Virus record (IMG/VR): IMGVR_UViG_3300032086_004020
Span: 1-64,000 of that record
Reading direction: 5' to 3' (one strand)
From: a virus
Length of the DNA: 64,000 nt
Shown here: positions 35,791 through 44,291 of the stretch, piece by piece
Layout: each line of letters starts with the position of its first letter
How positions within the stretch are numbered: the first letter of the stretch is position 1
Made by a program: the position numbers and the translations under genes
The notes under the pieces: generated by a model
Told to the model about the DNA's origin: nothing
The model's database searches: none
The model's input: the letters and a program-made list of their open reading frames with translations, nothing else

Positions 35791-37989
35791 CTAAATCAGA
35801 CATGCGCCGCCAGCACAGCTAATTTCCTCTATCCCTGTGGTATTGTCCTCTGTTTCCAATAGCTGTGTATAATCAACTTTTGCGAAACTGTTATATAGAT
35901 CTGTGTATATCTTCCAATTATATACGTCTTTCATACAGTAGGTCAATCTCTTTAGGTCGTCATCGAAATATTTTTTAGCAAATCTTTGCATTTTTATGGC
36001 AAATAGTTTTTTGTCTTCCGAGTCTTTGTCAGATGATTGCTCTAGGGTCATATAGTCGCAAGCAGCCCATAGATTTAAACCAAAGGCATTCAGACCCAAT
36101 TCAATTAAACCAGAACACCATAGTGACGCATCTCCATATTCTTTGGCTATTTCTTTGGGAGTGTATACTGTGGTGAATGGTGCTTGTGGATAATCCTTAT
36201 CTCCACTTTGTGGAATAAGACTAATACCAGCAAAGAACCGCCTATTATTATATATAAACTTTGTAACATCTTGCCATTCATCAGGCTGCACGGTAACGGT
36301 ATTGCTAACATTATGGCTTAGAAAATCTTGAGTGCATAAGGATCTGTTCTTTCCAGAATGGACCCAATTCTTCTGAGCTTCTTTTACAACACCCAGCATT
36401 TCTAAAGCTGGTAATTGATTTTTTAGCTTAGAGCCATCAGGAACTTCAATAGGAAATTTTACAACCTCGTCTGTATCATTGGCAGACCAAGATGATTTTT
36501 CACACGCTTGAGGATTATAACTTTTAAAGTGTTGATAGGGAGCTTCTAGAATATTGGCTTGTACATGCCTAATGTATCTTTTTGCATGATGCGGATGGAT
36601 ACCAGAACTTGTTCCCAGCATGCTACTACTAGTACCTTCAGGCTTTAAGCACGTAACTCTTGCTGCCTGATTGATGCCTATCTTTTTAGAAAGTTCTTTA
36701 TTGGTATCAACAGCAATTTTTGCGCCTTTTTTCAAAACTTTTTCCGTTAATACTAACTCATGCTTTTCCATAATCCCTGTTAAAGAAACACCAAGTAAAG
36801 CCTCTCGCTCAAAAATAGTCTTGCTATCATCTCCTAAATAATCTAATGCAGTAAATCCAGCCTGTAAAGTTCCAATAATTGCAGCAGCTTTGCAGCGTTC
36901 ATAAAAATCTTCTTCATCAGATAATGAAGAACAGTTAATGGTAGAAAGATTACATCCCTGCCAGCCTGATCTGCCAGACTCTTCGTTTACAGGCCACATA
37001 CCCACTTCAACACATGGATTAAACGTCATTTCTGTAGAGTCACTCCAAATAAAACCTGGCTCACCAAACTCTTTTACAGAATCCATTAGTATTTGGAATT
37101 GTTCATATGTTGTATTGTCTTTTAGCAATAAGGCCGAATTATTGCTTCTGGCTCTCTGTGGATTGTCTACATACCAGTTACCAGTTTTAGCCTTTGCCAT
37201 CTCTTCATCATCTGGACTAAATAACGCTAGTGACGCACTTCTGCGAACGCCACCAGATAGTACAGCATCGCTTGAGTGCATAATAATATCATAAGCATCA
37301 ATCGGTCTGAGTTTTTTCTGTTTTCTTTCAACGCACACCTCCAATAATTCTCTAATTTTTTCTAATCCATTTTGTAATGGTTCAAACCCAGGAGCTTTGC
37401 CTACGCCAGAAGACAGGGTTGATCCCTTTTCTCTGATGTTACTATAATCAAAAACGATATATTGATCTTTGTATTCTTTAAATTTATTTTCGGCAGGCTT
37501 TGTGAAATATGAACTCAATAACACCCCCAAGGCATCTGCCCAACCTTCAATACTATCTTCTATTTTATACTTTACGCCCTTACGCTTATCTTTTGTGTTC
37601 GGAGAAAGTGTTGGTAATTTGGCGATGTGGTGTTTTTGAACACTAAACCCTGTGCCACTACCACACAGCAATAGCCAGAAACATTCTTGAAAAAATCTCA
37701 ATCGATCACAGTATGAGCTTGTACAATTGTAGATCTTGGCATGTCTTTTTAAAATAGGTTCTCCACCGAATTGTAAGGCCCTCTGGCTACCCAATACTTT
37801 TTTCTTCAGCATGAGGTCGTAGGCCCAATTAATATCTTCTGTGATATCATTATCGTCATATTGAGTATGCATCATGTTTTGCACACGCTCAACCGCTTCT
37901 TTCCAGGTCTCTCTACGATTCTTGTCTCCCAACCATCTAGCGTATTTAGAAACGAAAGTATAGTTTTGAAGTTCTTGAAGCGCAGACAT
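35791..37989 (-). CDS. nrdJ: Class II (B12-dependent) ribonucleotide reductase
   Basis: At 732 aa it fits the monomeric adenosylcobalamin-dependent reductase (Lactobacillus leichmannii type, 739 aa). It has the thiyl-radical loop NPCVEV (C326, E328), CNLST (C346), and a C-terminal swinging cysteine pair CAGGAC (C725, C730) as in that family. N-terminal cysteines C89 and C94 are present. It converts ribonucleotides to deoxyribonucleotides, needing host or environmental B12. It has its own promoter (38090-38117) and a strong AAGGAG ribosome-binding site six bases before the ATG. Activity needs a reductant such as thioredoxin; none is seen in this window. Confidence 0.9.
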   Translation of the reverse strand: MSALQELQNYTFVSKYARWLGDKNRRETWKEAVERVQNMMHTQYDDNDITEDINWAYDLMLKKKVLGSQRALQFGGEPILKRHAKIYNCTSSYCDRLRFFQECFWLLLCGSGTGFSVQKHHIAKLPTLSPNTKDKRKGVKYKIEDSIEGWADALGVLLSSYFTKPAENKFKEYKDQYIVFDYSNIREKGSTLSSGVGKAPGFEPLQNGLEKIRELLEVCVERKQKKLRPIDAYDIIMHSSDAVLSGGVRRSASLALFSPDDEEMAKAKTGNWYVDNPQRARSNNSALLLKDNTTYEQFQILMDSVKEFGEPGFIWSDSTEMTFNPCVEVGMWPVNEESGRSGWQGCNLSTINCSSLSDEEDFYERCKAAAIIGTLQAGFTALDYLGDDSKTIFEREALLGVSLTGIMEKHELVLTEKVLKKGAKIAVDTNKELSKKIGINQAARVTCLKPEGTSSSMLGTSSGIHPHHAKRYIRHVQANILEAPYQHFKSYNPQACEKSSWSANDTDEVVKFPIEVPDGSKLKNQLPALEMLGVVKEAQKNWVHSGKNRSLCTQDFLSHNVSNTVTVQPDEWQDVTKFIYNNRRFFAGISLIPQSGDKDYPQAPFTTVYTPKEIAKEYGDASLWCSGLIELGLNAFGLNLWAACDYMTLEQSSDKDSEDKKLFAIKMQRFAKKYFDDDLKRLTYCMKDVYNWKIYTDLYNSFAKVDYTQLLETEDNTTGIEEISCAGGACLI

Positions 37990-38008
37990 ATTTTCTCCTT
38001 AAAATAAT

Positions 38009-38083
38009 TCAGGATACAGCGACGGCGAAAGAAATAACATAAAGGCCATCAGCTAGGTAAGTGTTAATAAAATTTACAGTCAT
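38009..38083 (-). CDS. Possible 24-codon leader ORF before nrdJ
   Basis: MTVNFINTYLADGLYVISFA and four more residues, then TGA, 19 bases before the nrdJ ATG. The start lies almost at the predicted transcription start, so the transcript would be nearly leaderless and no ribosome-binding site is present. It is hydrophobic and could be a leader peptide or simply open by chance. No stem-loop accompanies it. Confidence 0.2.
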   Translation of the reverse strand: MTVNFINTYLADGLYVISFAVAVS

Positions 38084-38089
38084 GATAGT

Positions 38090-38117
38090 ATTATAGTACA
38101 CCGAACAGATCTTGCAA
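38090..38117 (-). promoter_or_regulatory. Sigma-70-type promoter for nrdJ
   Basis: On the minus strand, TTGCAA (38112-38117) and a perfect TATAAT (38090-38095) are separated by 16 bases. The -35 matches the consensus at four of six positions. The -10 hexamer overlaps the stop codon of the dCMP deaminase gene. The start would fall near 38083, about 93 bases before the nrdJ ATG. This gap is the largest intergenic stretch in the replication block. Confidence 0.6.
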
Positions 38118-38558
38118 CCAAGAAACATTCGGTTTTGTTTTTATAATCTCTATCTTACTCTGTTTAACAAAAAGGTTGAATTTTTTTTGTTCTTTTTCAT
38201 TGAATAATTTTGTTCCGTGGCTGTCCCACATTATTACTTTTTTTATTCCTTCTTGGTGTAGGGCGAGTATGCAGTCGTTGCAACACTGACCTGTAATATA
38301 CGCAATACCGTTGTCTGGACGTACAACACAATTAGACAAAGCATTGCGTTCAGCATGAATCATCCAATCATATTTTTCTGGACGAGTTTTTGGTAAGGAT
38401 TCGTCATCCATACCTTTAGGGAAACCATTGTAGCCAACACCCAATATTCTGTTGTGTTGATCTGTAATCACGCAGCCGTGTTGGGTATGAATGTCATGAC
38501 TACGTTGCGATGCAACTTTTGCAATTCCTAAAAAATAATCTGTCCAGTTTGGTCTCAT
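38091..38558 (-). CDS. dCMP deaminase
   Basis: The 155-aa protein has the zinc-dependent deaminase motifs HAERNAL (His ligand, catalytic Glu) and GQCCNDC (Cys ligands), plus a long insertion around RPEKYDW as in phage dCMP deaminases. It makes dUMP from dCMP for dTTP synthesis. The N-terminus begins WTDYFLGIAKVASQRSHD, the usual start. It sits with nrdJ and the dNMP kinase in a nucleotide-supply set. The upstream sulfotransferase-like gene ends 3 bases before its ATG. Confidence 0.92.
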   Translation of the reverse strand: MRPNWTDYFLGIAKVASQRSHDIHTQHGCVITDQHNRILGVGYNGFPKGMDDESLPKTRPEKYDWMIHAERNALSNCVVRPDNGIAYITGQCCNDCILALHQEGIKKVIMWDSHGTKLFNEKEQKKFNLFVKQSKIEIIKTKPNVSWLQDLFGVL

Positions 38559-38561
38559 ATT

Positions 38562-39518
38562 TTATACTATTGGTATCTCAGTTTGGATATTGGGAAAATC
38601 TTTTAAAAACTCTTCAGGGTTATTGAAATTATCTTCTAATGGCTGTTCTTTAGACTGCTTAATTGTTACATGATCTATTTCTTCTGGTTTTATTTTTATA
38701 TTTATTCCGTTTTGATCATAGACTTCCTGAAGGTATTCCAGTTTATTTTTCTGTGCGTGTAACACTTCATAATTTATTATGCACTTAGGTCCATCGAAGT
38801 TGTTATATATTTCAGCAATTTTTTCTTGAGCGTTTTTTATCTGATTAAATTTACCTAAATATGCTTCTTTATTCCACGTAATCTTTAGCTTTTTGCATTC
38901 TTGTATTCTGTTCATATTTTTTTCGTTAGTGTCAATATACCACACATTATTTAGGTTTCCTTTAACTTCGCTAATATGCGTCAACAAAGCACTTTTCCTG
39001 TGTGGTATTATTAAAGCATTGCAGTGTTTTAGTATTTTGTTTATATCTATATTATTATTCATCCTGTCTGTTTCTTCTAAAGATGTTTGACCTAGGAAAA
39101 CTTTTACTATTGTATTTTTATTCACAGTTTTGTTTAAAAACTTTACACTTACTCCATACAATTCTTCGTTAGATGGTTCGATAAATCTTTCCATCTCTTC
39201 GATAAGTTCCTGTATAGGTACTGAGTGATATTCACGAACTAAGCTTGATAAATTCCTAAGTAAAAACTCCTGATGTGCATCAAGCCATCCCGCATACTTA
39301 TATATATAATTGCTTTTGTGAGCAGCCATTAACTGTACAACTTTTGTTTTTATGTACATATTCCAAAAGATATGATTGAAAAATTCACCCAAACAAAACC
39401 ATTCTTTAAAATTTGAACGAATTGTTGACAGTATGAAATTTGTACCAACTCTACCACAAGCTGACAACATGATAGCATTTGTCTTGTTACAGCTTGGAGA
39501 AGTGTTCTTTGATTTCAT
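38562..39518 (-). CDS. Putative sulfotransferase, P-loop-like, 318 aa
   Basis: The N-terminus has AIMLSACGRVGTNFILSTIR, which fits the 5'-phosphosulfate-binding loop and following helix of PAPS-dependent sulfotransferases (Stf0/HS type). CLGEFFNHIFW follows, as in the Stf0 family. The 3'-phosphate-binding Arg/Ser region could be HRKSALLTHI near residue 180. The C-terminal third is helical and charged. Sulfation of a glycan fits the surrounding glycosyltransferases. I chose the ATG at 39518 with AAAGG upstream; a TTG codon precedes it. The gene overlaps the GT paralogue upstream by 32 bases. The substrate is unknown. Confidence 0.5.
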   Translation of the reverse strand: MKSKNTSPSCNKTNAIMLSACGRVGTNFILSTIRSNFKEWFCLGEFFNHIFWNMYIKTKVVQLMAAHKSNYIYKYAGWLDAHQEFLLRNLSSLVREYHSVPIQELIEEMERFIEPSNEELYGVSVKFLNKTVNKNTIVKVFLGQTSLEETDRMNNNIDINKILKHCNALIIPHRKSALLTHISEVKGNLNNVWYIDTNEKNMNRIQECKKLKITWNKEAYLGKFNQIKNAQEKIAEIYNNFDGPKCIINYEVLHAQKNKLEYLQEVYDQNGINIKIKPEEIDHVTIKQSKEQPLEDNFNNPEEFLKDFPNIQTEIPIV

Positions 39519-40338
39519 CAAATTTACCTTTATTATTCAGTTTATACAGCCCGTTGCTATCCATTTCCAGATCTTTAATATCAAAATCATGAGTAAGTAT
39601 TTTTTCTCTAGAATTATATCCTCTATATTTGTAGTCTCCGTGATATAAATGCTCTACGACACCTTTACAATAGCCAACATCTACGCCAGAAGATTTGTCT
39701 AAATTTTGATAATAATTTAAAAAATCTTGTATCAAATTATTAGGCATTGCGAATATCTTGTAATTAACAATATCGCCTAACCAAGCATATAATTGTAAGC
39801 CATCATTACTACCCATAATATGTTTATCATAAAAGCCGTTTGGTAAAAGTGATCTGCGACATCCCCAGGATAGTCCAACAGCCAAGCTGCGTCCTATAGG
39901 TTCATTATGATGTATGTAAGAGTGTAGTAGTTTGGCATAAGAAAAGCAGTTGAGATTATGATTAAAATGATTGTCTAGCTCTACCACTCTTTCAAACGGT
40001 TGACCAAAACACTTTTCATCTAATAATTTATCTAATTCCGTAAGCCAATCGTCATTATGAAATACTACATCTGTATCTACCCATACAATTTTATCTACAC
40101 TATCAGGCAAAGTTTCTAAAGCTATATTGAAACATCTTTCCTTTTGCCATAAAAAATTTTCAGGCTTAGCTACAATTTGTATAGCATCATCTATAAAAAA
40201 ATGAGATGCGTCTGTAGCTAATTCTACTGTAATTAGATCATGGGCAAAGTTTTTTCTAAATTTCTCATAGTTAGATTTTCTAACAGGATTATTATTATAA
40301 TTAAAATATGAGCATATTGCCTTAATCATTGAAGTCAT
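39487..40338 (-). CDS. GT-A glycosyltransferase, paralogue A
   Basis: A 283-aa protein beginning AICSYFNYNNNPVRKSNY. It has LWQKERCFNIALETLP, the metal-binding WVDTDVVF (DxD), WGCRRSLLP, MGSNDGLQLYAWLGD and EHLYHGDYKYRGY. It has the same order of motifs as the two homologues at 51716-52561 and 53196-54011, so the three are paralogues. All the motifs expected for catalysis are intact here. It probably transfers a sugar to a glycan in the cytoplasm. An AGGA ribosome-binding site precedes the ATG; it overlaps the next gene by 32 bases and the preceding by 17. Confidence 0.6.
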   Translation of the reverse strand: MTSMIKAICSYFNYNNNPVRKSNYEKFRKNFAHDLITVELATDASHFFIDDAIQIVAKPENFLWQKERCFNIALETLPDSVDKIVWVDTDVVFHNDDWLTELDKLLDEKCFGQPFERVVELDNHFNHNLNCFSYAKLLHSYIHHNEPIGRSLAVGLSWGCRRSLLPNGFYDKHIMGSNDGLQLYAWLGDIVNYKIFAMPNNLIQDFLNYYQNLDKSSGVDVGYCKGVVEHLYHGDYKYRGYNSREKILTHDFDIKDLEMDSNGLYKLNNKGKFDEIKEHFSKL

Positions 40339-40750
40339 GTTCCTGTATACGTTTTTCTATATCAAGATTAAATGCAACCGACTTAACTAAGTTAATGTTG
40401 AAGTCTCCATCTTCGTTAGAGTCGCACACATGCGGATTGTATGTGGTAGTCCTAATAAAATTTACGATCATTTTTAGTAGCCGTTCTTTTTGTTGATGTG
40501 CATAGGCTATCTCTTCAAAAAGGAAAGCTAAAAATTTGTGTATGTCTGTTGTTTTGCAGGGTAGCATGCCCATATTTATACCGTAGCATACCCAATGAAA
40601 ATACAGTCTTTCTTTTTCTGTCACGCTATGTTCTTTACAATAAGGTTGATAAAAATCAGAAACCTCAGGGTATTGTTCTGAGTATGTAACTTCATCAAAA
40701 AATTGATTACATTTATTCTTTTTATAAAAATCTTTTAGTGTTATTTCCAT
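40322..40750 (-). CDS. Small protein with FD-YxxxYPxV-type domain, 142 aa
   Basis: Residues 17-60 (FFDEVTYSEQYPEVSDFY, then ERLYFHWVCYGINMGM) match the pattern of a short repeat often appended to glycosyltransferases and surface proteins: FD-x-x-YL-x-x-YPDV, then HY-x-x-x-G-x-x-x-GR. Here HWVCYGINMG takes the second position. The remaining 80 residues are helical with one CDSNEDGD stretch. It lies between a methyltransferase and GT paralogue A, which fits an acceptor-binding or scaffolding accessory. The domain call is by eye. Confidence 0.4.
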   Translation of the reverse strand: MEITLKDFYKKNKCNQFFDEVTYSEQYPEVSDFYQPYCKEHSVTEKERLYFHWVCYGINMGMLPCKTTDIHKFLAFLFEEIAYAHQQKERLLKMIVNFIRTTTYNPHVCDSNEDGDFNINLVKSVAFNLDIEKRIQEHDFND

Positions 40751-40753
40751 AAT

Positions 40754-41392
40754 TTAATTTTTGTAGGCAAAAAACCTATGAAAAGGACAGTCCATAATAC
40801 CAATAATTCTGTCCATCAATAACTGCTCAGTAATATCTACCAAAATATTACTATTACATACATCAACAACTCCTTGATATACATCTTGGTTTCCAGGTAT
40901 ATCATCAATAACAACTATGGTGTCAGTATGAGCGAATTTTTTACAATCATGGACATCTTGAATTAAATCGTCTGTACTATGACCTCCATCAATATGAATT
41001 AAATCATATTTTTGTGTCGGAATATGTTTTTTTATAGTGGTATGACTGTTACCAGCAGTAAATATGCAGTCATAATTCTGTGCTAAATAATCGCAACTAC
41101 CCTTGGTATAAGGATGGCTAAATAAATCAAAACCTAGTACTTTTAATTTTGGATTAGCGTACAAACACAAGCCTACAGAATGTCCTCCATTAATTCCTAC
41201 TTGAACTAAACTTTCAGAAACTCTAGACAAATTGTATAAATTGTTTCTTAGTGAATACTTCTCTGTATCTAAAACAAAATGGCTGGCATGATTGTATAGG
41301 CAATTTCCCTCAAAGTCAGGCAAATATGGTTTTACAGATTTATTTAAGTTTTTGACTATTTCAGAATCAAGAAATTCGTTGTCATTAAGCAT
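40754..41392 (-). CDS. Class I SAM methyltransferase, glycan cluster
   Basis: A 212-aa protein with the Methyltransf_24-type order: motif I VQVGINGGHSVGL, acidic post-I KVLGFDLFSHPYTK, motif II YDLIHIDGGHS and DTIVVIDDIPG. It is of the small glycan O-methyltransferase kind. It overlaps the upstream glycosyltransferase-like gene by 8 bases and is followed after 3 bases by the 142-aa gene. The glycan context suggests O-methylation of a sugar; the substrate cannot be read from the sequence. Confidence 0.65.
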   Translation of the reverse strand: MLNDNEFLDSEIVKNLNKSVKPYLPDFEGNCLYNHASHFVLDTEKYSLRNNLYNLSRVSESLVQVGINGGHSVGLCLYANPKLKVLGFDLFSHPYTKGSCDYLAQNYDCIFTAGNSHTTIKKHIPTQKYDLIHIDGGHSTDDLIQDVHDCKKFAHTDTIVVIDDIPGNQDVYQGVVDVCNSNILVDITEQLLMDRIIGIMDCPFHRFFAYKN

Positions 41393-42140
41393 TAATTATT
41401 TCCTTTGCCATTTCTAATCTATATTGATTAATTTGATTGTGTGTGTAACCAAGCCTCTCTGCTCTTTTCCACGATGTGCCGTGACCTAAATGATATATTT
41501 CCATATTAGGAAAATCTTTTTCTTCCGGATCGTAGTGCCTACAGATCTTGGTATGATGTCTTGAAATATTAAATACTTTCATTACATCAGAAAGTGTGTT
41601 TTGATGATATACAGCTTCAAGAAAGTCTTGATCTCCAAAACATCTCCTGTTTCTTTCTTCATAATGTTTCTTGCACCAATTAACAATATTATTTTTTTGT
41701 GCAATTAAGAATAAGATATATTTCTCCCAACCATGACTGTCTGCAGAGGCAAAGCATGAACAACATTCGTCTCTCCAATATAATTTACTATCTATCTTGT
41801 GATCAAATCTAAATCTTTTATTTATTACATCATAATCAGATATAAAAGAAGGTTCTTGTATTGTGTGGAAAGCAGCTATTTCTCTTTGTGCAGCCAACCA
41901 ATATCTATGAACTGGATTTTTTTGTTTTAGTCCTGCACCTCCCCTAACTTCTATATGTACTTCTTGCACTAAGTCCATATATTGATTAAATAGTGATGAT
42001 TTTTTGGCATCATCAATAGACAAAATGATAGGATCAAAACCTTGCTTTTTCCAGCTCTCTTCCCACACACCTAGCAAGCTCTCATGCATTTCTTGATCTG
42101 GATCATTTAGATTTTCATAATATGTATATATTTTTGTCAT
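41385..42140 (-). CDS. Glycosyltransferase-like protein (DxD type)
   Basis: A 251-aa protein with IYTYYENLNDPDQEMHESLL at the start, SWKKQGFDPIILS, an aromatic acidic site FISDYDVINKRF (a DxD variant), and EIYHLGHGTSWKRAE near the end. The order matches small GT-A enzymes of capsule-type gene clusters (mannosyl/alpha-glycosyl transferases of unclear class). It overlaps the fucosyltransferase-like gene by 4 bases and the methyltransferase by 8 bases. The family call is moderate. Confidence 0.5.
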   Translation of the reverse strand: MTKIYTYYENLNDPDQEMHESLLGVWEESWKKQGFDPIILSIDDAKKSSLFNQYMDLVQEVHIEVRGGAGLKQKNPVHRYWLAAQREIAAFHTIQEPSFISDYDVINKRFRFDHKIDSKLYWRDECCSCFASADSHGWEKYILFLIAQKNNIVNWCKKHYEERNRRCFGDQDFLEAVYHQNTLSDVMKVFNISRHHTKICRHYDPEEKDFPNMEIYHLGHGTSWKRAERLGYTHNQINQYRLEMAKEIINA

Positions 42141-43330
42141 AGCGTATTGATTTCACAAGGGACATCAAAAATTTTACTAATCCAATAAACAAAACCAGAC
42201 CCCCAATCATACACACTGTAAGATATATTACTTTTGCTTTCAGAAAGAATCTTTACATCTAAAGCTGTGTGTAATAATTTTTCATCTTCTATGTCTTGAT
42301 TTTGAAAATCAGTAAAAGTAAGGGTAGAAGGAGCATAGGATGTATGAGTGCTCTTTTCGTGTATAATGTGTATCTTTTTGCTCTTGTTGACCTTCTTAAA
42401 GTATGCTTTTAAATCATTGCAGTCCGACATAATGATTAGATTTTTACACTTACTATCTTTCAAATATTTTTTTGCCATTTTGTAGTATTCACTATAGTCA
42501 TGATCAAAAGATTTGTAATTAGGATTTTCTTTAATATACTCTGGCAAATCAGATATTTGCTCGTCTAAGTGAGATACGCTTTTTCTGTCGCCTAGCCTAA
42601 AGTGTAAAACATGATAGTCTTTTATATTAAGTGTTTGATAAAGATTTTCTACATCTTTATGAAAGTAAATATGAAATTTAAAATATCTTTTGCATTTATC
42701 TGTTAGGTTGTAGTTTTGTAAGAAACATCTAGCATTTCTGTCATAGTGCGGCACAATTAGAACATCATGATAAAATGAAGATATTGCTAGATCTTTTGAA
42801 CTACTTATGGTCTCGTTAAGTATCTTTTTCATGTGCATAGACCAATTTTGGGAACCTCTATTGGATTCTGCTTCTACTTCTAAATCTATGGGCTCTGATT
42901 GCGTTTCAGGGGCTGTGGTTAAAATAAACTTACCGATAGGGTGCTGTTTAAAATCAAGGGTTACAGAGGCTTGTGTGTGATGACACAAGTTTTCAAATAG
43001 ATGCACAGAACCTCTGAGAAAATCCCCTATACCACCACTAAATCTCTTAGTGTAGCAATTAGTTACACTTTTTAAATTTGATACATTTACAGGATATATA
43101 CTAGACAGCTCAAAATGAGATAAGTCATGATCATCTCTATATAGTTGTAAAATAAAATTATACAAGATATCCATATGATGTCTTTGTGTAATCACCAATA
43201 TGGATTTTACCAACCATTCATCTAACTGAGACTTATCTTTGCAATAGTCATACTGTAAAAAGTATTCAGCAAAAGTTACTAAGTCTCCAGTATTAACAAA
43301 GTCATTAAGTATCTCTTTAGGTTCGGCCAT
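42137..43330 (-). CDS. Putative fucosyltransferase-type GT-B enzyme, 397 aa
   Basis: Motifs resemble GT11/GT23/GT65-type fucosyltransferases: RFSGGIGDFLRGSVHLF (donor-loop GG-x-GD), HVLHFRLGDRKSVSHL (the H-x-R-x-GD phosphate-binding motif), NLIIMSDCNDLKAYFKK (the S-D-x-x-x-x-K/L segment) and a C-terminal LSESKSNISYSVYDWGSGFV. The first 85 residues are a helical extension. A GDP-sugar donor is plausible, because GDP-mannose 3,5-epimerase is encoded immediately upstream with a 14-base overlap. GDP-L-galactose could replace GDP-L-fucose as donor. That last point is inference. Confidence 0.5.
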   Translation of the reverse strand: MAEPKEILNDFVNTGDLVTFAEYFLQYDYCKDKSQLDEWLVKSILVITQRHHMDILYNFILQLYRDDHDLSHFELSSIYPVNVSNLKSVTNCYTKRFSGGIGDFLRGSVHLFENLCHHTQASVTLDFKQHPIGKFILTTAPETQSEPIDLEVEAESNRGSQNWSMHMKKILNETISSSKDLAISSFYHDVLIVPHYDRNARCFLQNYNLTDKCKRYFKFHIYFHKDVENLYQTLNIKDYHVLHFRLGDRKSVSHLDEQISDLPEYIKENPNYKSFDHDYSEYYKMAKKYLKDSKCKNLIIMSDCNDLKAYFKKVNKSKKIHIIHEKSTHTSYAPSTLTFTDFQNQDIEDEKLLHTALDVKILSESKSNISYSVYDWGSGFVYWISKIFDVPCEINTL

Positions 43331-44291
43331 TTTGTTCCTGTATCCATTTATATGTCTTCTCTAATCCATTATAAAGTGTCATAGAGGGTTGCCAACCTAA
43401 TTCTTTTTGTAAAAGTCTATTATCAGAATTTCTACCATTAACACCCACGGGACCATCTACATTTTTGTATTTAACATTCTTGCCAGACAATTTAATAATC
43501 ATTTCTGCAAACTGATTGATGCTCACCATTTCTTCACTACCAATATTAACTGGTCCAGCAAAATCTGATCGTGTTAATCTTAATGTGCCTTCTATACACT
43601 CATCAATATATAGGAATGATCTTGTTTGCTTACCCGTTCCCCAAATTTCAATAGTATCTCCTTCTTCTGCCCTAATAACTTTTCTACACAATGCAGCAGG
43701 AGCTTTCTCTTTGCCTCCATCCCAAGTGCCTTCTGGCCCAAAGATATTATGATACCTAGCTATGCTTACGTCTAATCCATGATTTCTTTGTAATGCTAAA
43801 TAAAATCTTTCACTAAATAGTTTTTCCCATCCATATTCACTATCTGGTGCGGCTGGATATGCAGAATCTTCGCTACATTTTGGGTTGTCTGGATCTTCTT
43901 GATTATATGCTGGATACATGCAGGCACTGCTGCTATAGAACAGCTTACCGACTTTTTTGCTAACAGCTATTGAGCCTATATTAAGATTAATTTGTGCAGA
44001 ATTATGCATGATACCCGCATCGTTCTCTCCAGTGAAAATATATCCTGCTCCACCCATATCTGCTGCTAGTTGATAAACTTCGTCAAACACTTCTCCATTA
44101 GGTAAAGACATTACTCTTTCAGCATTTCTAAAATTACACAAATCTCCTAGTGCAAAATCATCAGCTTCTGTTGTAGAGAAATCTGGTATCTTTAGATCCG
44201 CACCTCTAACCCAGTATCCATCTGCCTTTAATCTTTTAACAAGATGCGATCCTATGAATCCACCGGCTCCACACACTAATGCTGTTTTCAT
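43317..44291 (-). CDS. gme: GDP-mannose 3,5-epimerase
   Basis: The 324 aa are a short-chain dehydrogenase with GAGGFIG at residues 8-14 and all marks of GDP-mannose 3,5-epimerase: LAADMGGAGYI, SSACMYP (C124), the Y153-x3-K157 pair, GTWDGGKEKAPAALCRK (K196), TRSFLYIDECIEG, NIGSEEMVSINQ and GPVGVNGRNSDN. These positions match Cys145, Tyr174, Lys178 and Lys217 of the plant enzyme with a constant offset of 21. It converts GDP-D-mannose to GDP-L-galactose (and some GDP-L-gulose). It is one gene upstream of the fucosyltransferase-like gene. Compared with the plant form it lacks the N-terminal extension. Confidence 0.9.
   Translation of the reverse strand: MKTALVCGAGGFIGSHLVKRLKADGYWVRGADLKIPDFSTTEADDFALGDLCNFRNAERVMSLPNGEVFDEVYQLAADMGGAGYIFTGENDAGIMHNSAQINLNIGSIAVSKKVGKLFYSSSACMYPAYNQEDPDNPKCSEDSAYPAAPDSEYGWEKLFSERFYLALQRNHGLDVSIARYHNIFGPEGTWDGGKEKAPAALCRKVIRAEEGDTIEIWGTGKQTRSFLYIDECIEGTLRLTRSDFAGPVNIGSEEMVSINQFAEMIIKLSGKNVKYKNVDGPVGVNGRNSDNRLLQKELGWQPSMTLYNGLEKTYKWIQEQNGRT

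Noticed and set aside
37990-38090. Cobalamin riboswitch before the B12-dependent nrdJ
   Set aside because: The leader is only about 93 bases and shows no B12-box or multi-stem structure; a cobalamin riboswitch is usually about 200 bases.
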